DNA from: Brenneria salicis ATCC 15712 = DSM 30166
GTDB taxonomy: Bacteria > Pseudomonadota > Gammaproteobacteria > Enterobacterales > Enterobacteriaceae
DNA length: 53,520 nucleotides
Assembly (NCBI RefSeq): GCF_003315515.1
Contig: NZ_QNRY01000026.1
Span: 1-53,520 of the forward strand
Reading direction: 5' to 3'
The notes beneath the pieces are model-generated. The model was given only the letters and a program-made list of their open reading frames with translations, did not search any database and was not told the DNA's origin. Of this stretch, positions 51,708-53,520 are shown one piece after another; positions within the stretch are counted from its first letter, which is position 1, and each line of letters starts with the position of its first letter. Made by a program: the position numbers and the translations under genes.

Positions 51708-51790
51708 CTCTACTTATGACCTCCGTTAAAAATGGGGGGATTACCATTACACTCAATGCTACAGGTATAGGAAGCCGATAATATAGGGCT

Positions 51791-52126
51791 TTAATCTGTG
51801 GGCATCTGTCCTGGAAGCGGATTTAAAGATTCATAATCAATTTTAGGATCACTCTCTTCAAGTAACTGAGTTAGTGAAAGAAGGGTATCAAATTCATTCA
51901 GAAGTAATTCTGCATCAGATTTAAGCAGATTATCAGCAGAATCAAGTGCGGCGTTGATGGCTTTTTTAACGTTTTCAATCATTTCGGTTACACCACCATT
52001 TTTACCGATGGTCAGTAATAAGGCTCCAAGGAGTAGTGACTGCGCTTCTACTCGGGCTGCAAGAAGCTTGGCTTCCGCATCCATTTTAGAAATTTTGGTG
52101 ACCATACTAATAATTACATTTCTCAT
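51791..52126 (-). CDS. IraP-like anti-adapter protein (putative RpoS stabiliser)
   Basis: A 111-residue protein whose first 50 residues align by eye with E. coli IraP: MRNVIISMVTKISKMDAEAK LLAARVEAQSLLLGALL resembles [37 protein letters not shown]. A later VKKAINAALDSADNL and SDAELLLNEFDTLL also correspond. IraP binds RssB and blocks RpoS delivery to ClpXP. ATG 52126 has a very strong GGAGGGG site. It is longer than IraP (86 residues). The gene is intact although it lies between integrase fragments, so it may have been cargo of the mobile element. Assignment rests on visual similarity. Confidence 0.6.
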   Translation of the reverse strand: MRNVIISMVTKISKMDAEAKLLAARVEAQSLLLGALLLTIGKNGGVTEMIENVKKAINAALDSADNLLKSDAELLLNEFDTLLSLTQLLEESDPKIDYESLNPLPGQMPTD

Positions 52127-52261
52127 AATATCCCCTCCTTTTTTTCGCCAGCTTAACCTTTTAGTAAAATAAGGGCGAGATTTCTTTAATGAAAAAACAA
52201 ATTTCCTTTGTGGTCGTTGGAAGGCCACCATGCTCCGTCATTGGCTCTGGCAACATTGATC

Positions 52262-52750
52262 CTACCCACGAACGAATAGTGGGCACATCTGGCGTTCAAC
52301 GGCATCCTGCGACCACATGCCGGATTCCGTCAGTGCGCTACACGCCATCGTCCGGAATCCGTGACCACAGACATCAGTTCTGGTGTCATAGTGGCGTTTA
52401 ACCGGCGGAGATGTCACGCCGTCCAGATTCAATACCGGGTTATTTCAATTAATCCTTGATGCACGGCGTGACGTATAATGTTGCACAGGTGCTGCCGGGT
52501 CCGGGACGCAACTTCCAGCAAACCTTTTGCCTCAGTACCTTTCAGCAAGGCAGTGAAGTGATGGGTTTTCAGTTCGGTTATCGACAGATGACCGAGCACC
52601 GGGAAAATATGATTGTTCATGCTGGCAAGCAGACGGACGGCGTGGTTTTCCGACCAGATTCTGTTGTTTTGATGCCAGTCCAGCGCCACGGACTTAAAGC
52701 ATTTTTCCGGCGAACGGGCAGTTTTTTCGGTCGCTCGCTGCTGCGCCATT
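52262..52750 (-). pseudogene. P4-type tyrosine integrase, core-binding and catalytic fragments with internal deletion
   Basis: The minus strand encodes QQRATEKTARSPEKCFKSVA, LDWHQNNRIWSENHAVRLLA and HAVHQGLIEITRY of the SAM-like core-binding domain. It then shifts frame to NPVLNLDGVTSPPVKRHY and jumps directly to DVCGHGFRTMACSALTESGM with WSQDAVERQM, the HxxR box of the catalytic domain. The stretch carrying the first catalytic Arg is gone and the final Tyr is lost (stop at 52262-52264). The 5' end is joined to a parA fragment near 52746. Its missing N-terminus appears at 50709-50960. Confidence 0.8.
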
Positions 52751-52904
52751 TGGATGAAGTTTGCTGCTTACTGTCCAGATCGGCGAGATGCACTTTTTTG
52801 CCTGAATGGATGAGTTCAACGGCAGCGGCGCGGGCGAGCGTTGAACGGCTGACGCCACCTTTCTGACTGATAAAACTGATGATTATGGGATCTCCTGAAT
52901 TCAT
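52746..52904 (-). pseudogene. ParA/Soj-like ATPase, 5' fragment
   Basis: About 53 residues match the start of ParA-family partition ATPases: MNSGDPIIISFISQKGGVSR then STLARAAAVELIHSGKKVHL and ADLDSKQQTSSKW. The Walker A motif reads KGGVSRST and not KGGVGKST, so the ATP-binding Gly-Lys pair is changed. The frame continues into integrase DNA. In integrative elements parA and int usually lie at opposite ends, so the fusion suggests an internal deletion of a larger element. Confidence 0.7.
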
Positions 52905-53176
52905 GAAATACTGAAAAGCCAAAAGAATGAATACAGGAGAAACTTTGATGGAAAGCCGCTAACAGATCGGCAATTAATCAAAAATAGCTCCAGCATATTT
53001 TATTAAAGACTGAACACATGAAAACAGGATTTCCTGTTCAGGGAAATAGCCTTTTGCCTCTGGCACTTTCGGTAAAGCCTGTTACCCTTAAATACCTTTA
53101 CCCCTTGCTGTTGGCCCTTTCCCTTTTTAGTTCGTCAAAGATAATAACAAAATCCATTTTTCATGAATGCATAATT
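52905..53176. other. Intergenic region between the parA and radC remnants
   Basis: No gene could be supported here. Short ORFs are present, but they lack ribosome-binding sites and familiar motifs. Confidence 0.3.
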
Positions 53177-53382
53177 AAAAAGCACCCTCCATTGAAGGGT
53201 GCTTTCAGATTATATTTCGCCATATTACGGGTAAGTTCCCGATCCGCCTGGCTGGGCGAGGCATTTCCCGAAGGGTGATTGTGTGCCAGGATCAGGCTTC
53301 TGGAATTATGAATGAGCGCCTTGCGAGCAATAATTCGGGGATGAACTTCCACGCTAAATAGCTGTTCCAAATAGTAGATCAC
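53161..53382 (-). pseudogene. RadC/JAB-family (YeeS-like) remnant
   Basis: The minus strand encodes [20 protein letters not shown], then [20 protein letters not shown], the JAMM-type metal motif HNHPSG ... PSQAD of RadC proteins. The part before (DUF2466 N-terminal region) is absent and the part after TRNMAKYNL is lost, being replaced by a read into a terminator. RadC-like genes are common on genomic islands. The upstream side is close to an IS630-family element. Confidence 0.7.
53177..53206 (-). terminator. Rho-independent terminator on the minus strand
   Basis: On the minus strand AAAGCACCCT (53205-53196) and AGGGTGCTTT (53188-53179) form a perfect 10-bp stem with a 7-nt loop, followed by further T residues (TTTTTAATTATG). 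It lies inside the residual radC frame, so that frame was truncated next to this terminator. Confidence 0.8.
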
Positions 53383-53456
53383 TTTGAGGGAACTTAGTCC
53401 GAGTTGAGCGATCTGATCAATCGCTAAAAATCACAAATCACCAACCGGACTGAGCG

Positions 53457-53520
53457 ATGCCGATCATAGCACCAATACCCCGTACCGAACGACGTCGGAT
53501 GCAGAAAACCATCCATAAAA
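53457..53520 (+). mobile_element. Start of an IS630-family transposase (cut by the window end)
   Basis: The frame from ATG 53457 reads MPIIAPIPRTERRRMQKTIH K to the window end, matching the N-terminus of enterobacterial IS630-family transposases. The rest lies outside the window. The left IS end cannot be placed exactly; it must lie between the radC remnant and 53457, possibly near 53391. Confidence 0.7.

Overview
The window looks like chromosomal DNA of a plant-associated gamma-proteobacterium of the order Enterobacterales, most likely Pectobacteriaceae (Brenneria, Pectobacterium, Lonsdalea or Dickeya type). This is inferred from codon use, an Enterobacteria-like set of catabolic operons (iol, ddp, Frw-like PTS), a T6SS/Rhs locus, an ERIC-like intergenic repeat and remnants of a P4-type integrative element. 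The genus cannot be fixed from sequence reading alone. Many degraded genes (cobT, a Gfo/Idh gene, tssG, a toxin-antitoxin pair, integrase, parA, radC and others) point to active genome decay or rearrangement.

Layout. 1-440: cobT remnant. 822-6820: RpiR-type regulator, Tat-exported PotD-like binding protein, PotABC-like importer and an M24/creatinase-fold enzyme lacking the usual metal ligands. 6827-20917: complete myo-inositol locus: divergent RpiR-type regulator, iolA, iolD, iolG, an ABC sugar importer, a Gfo/Idh remnant, a fused iolC-DUF2090 gene, iolE and iolB. Operator-like inverted repeats and a CRP site lie in the two main intergenic regions. 21113-28416: an RpiR-type regulator behind a sigma-54-type promoter, then ddpX and ddpABCDF for D-Ala-D-Ala dipeptide use. 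29355-37565: a truncated T6SS locus, tssB-tssC-tssE-tssF-tssG', joined directly to an Rhs core with a variable C-terminal toxin tip and a small putative immunity gene. 37607-38186: toxin and antitoxin fragments. 38606-39580: cheV with a sigma-28-like promoter. 40034-49440: gene remnants, then an Frw-like fructose-family PTS operon (two EIIB, EIIC, HPr-EI-EIIA fusion), a GatZ/KbaZ-like protein and an AraC regulator, with a divergent HAD phosphatase and a YcdX-type PHP hydrolase. 49616-53520: an SDR-like gene, then a mobile-element graveyard: an integrase split into two non-collinear pieces, a parA 5' end, IS3 and IS630 fragments, a radC remnant and an intact IraP-like gene.

How the genes work together. 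The iol enzymes take imported myo-inositol through 2-keto-inositol, a diketone, 5-deoxyglucuronate and its phosphorylated derivative to acetyl-CoA and triose phosphate. The ddp genes import and cleave D-Ala-D-Ala, and their sigma-54 promoter suggests nitrogen control. The three RpiR-type regulator genes each have an inverted repeat with a 6-nt spacer in their upstream region, suggesting a shared mode of operator recognition with different half-sites. The most unusual structures are the tssG::rhs junction, which creates an ATGA overlap that could couple translation of the headless Rhs, and the permuted integrase/parA scar.
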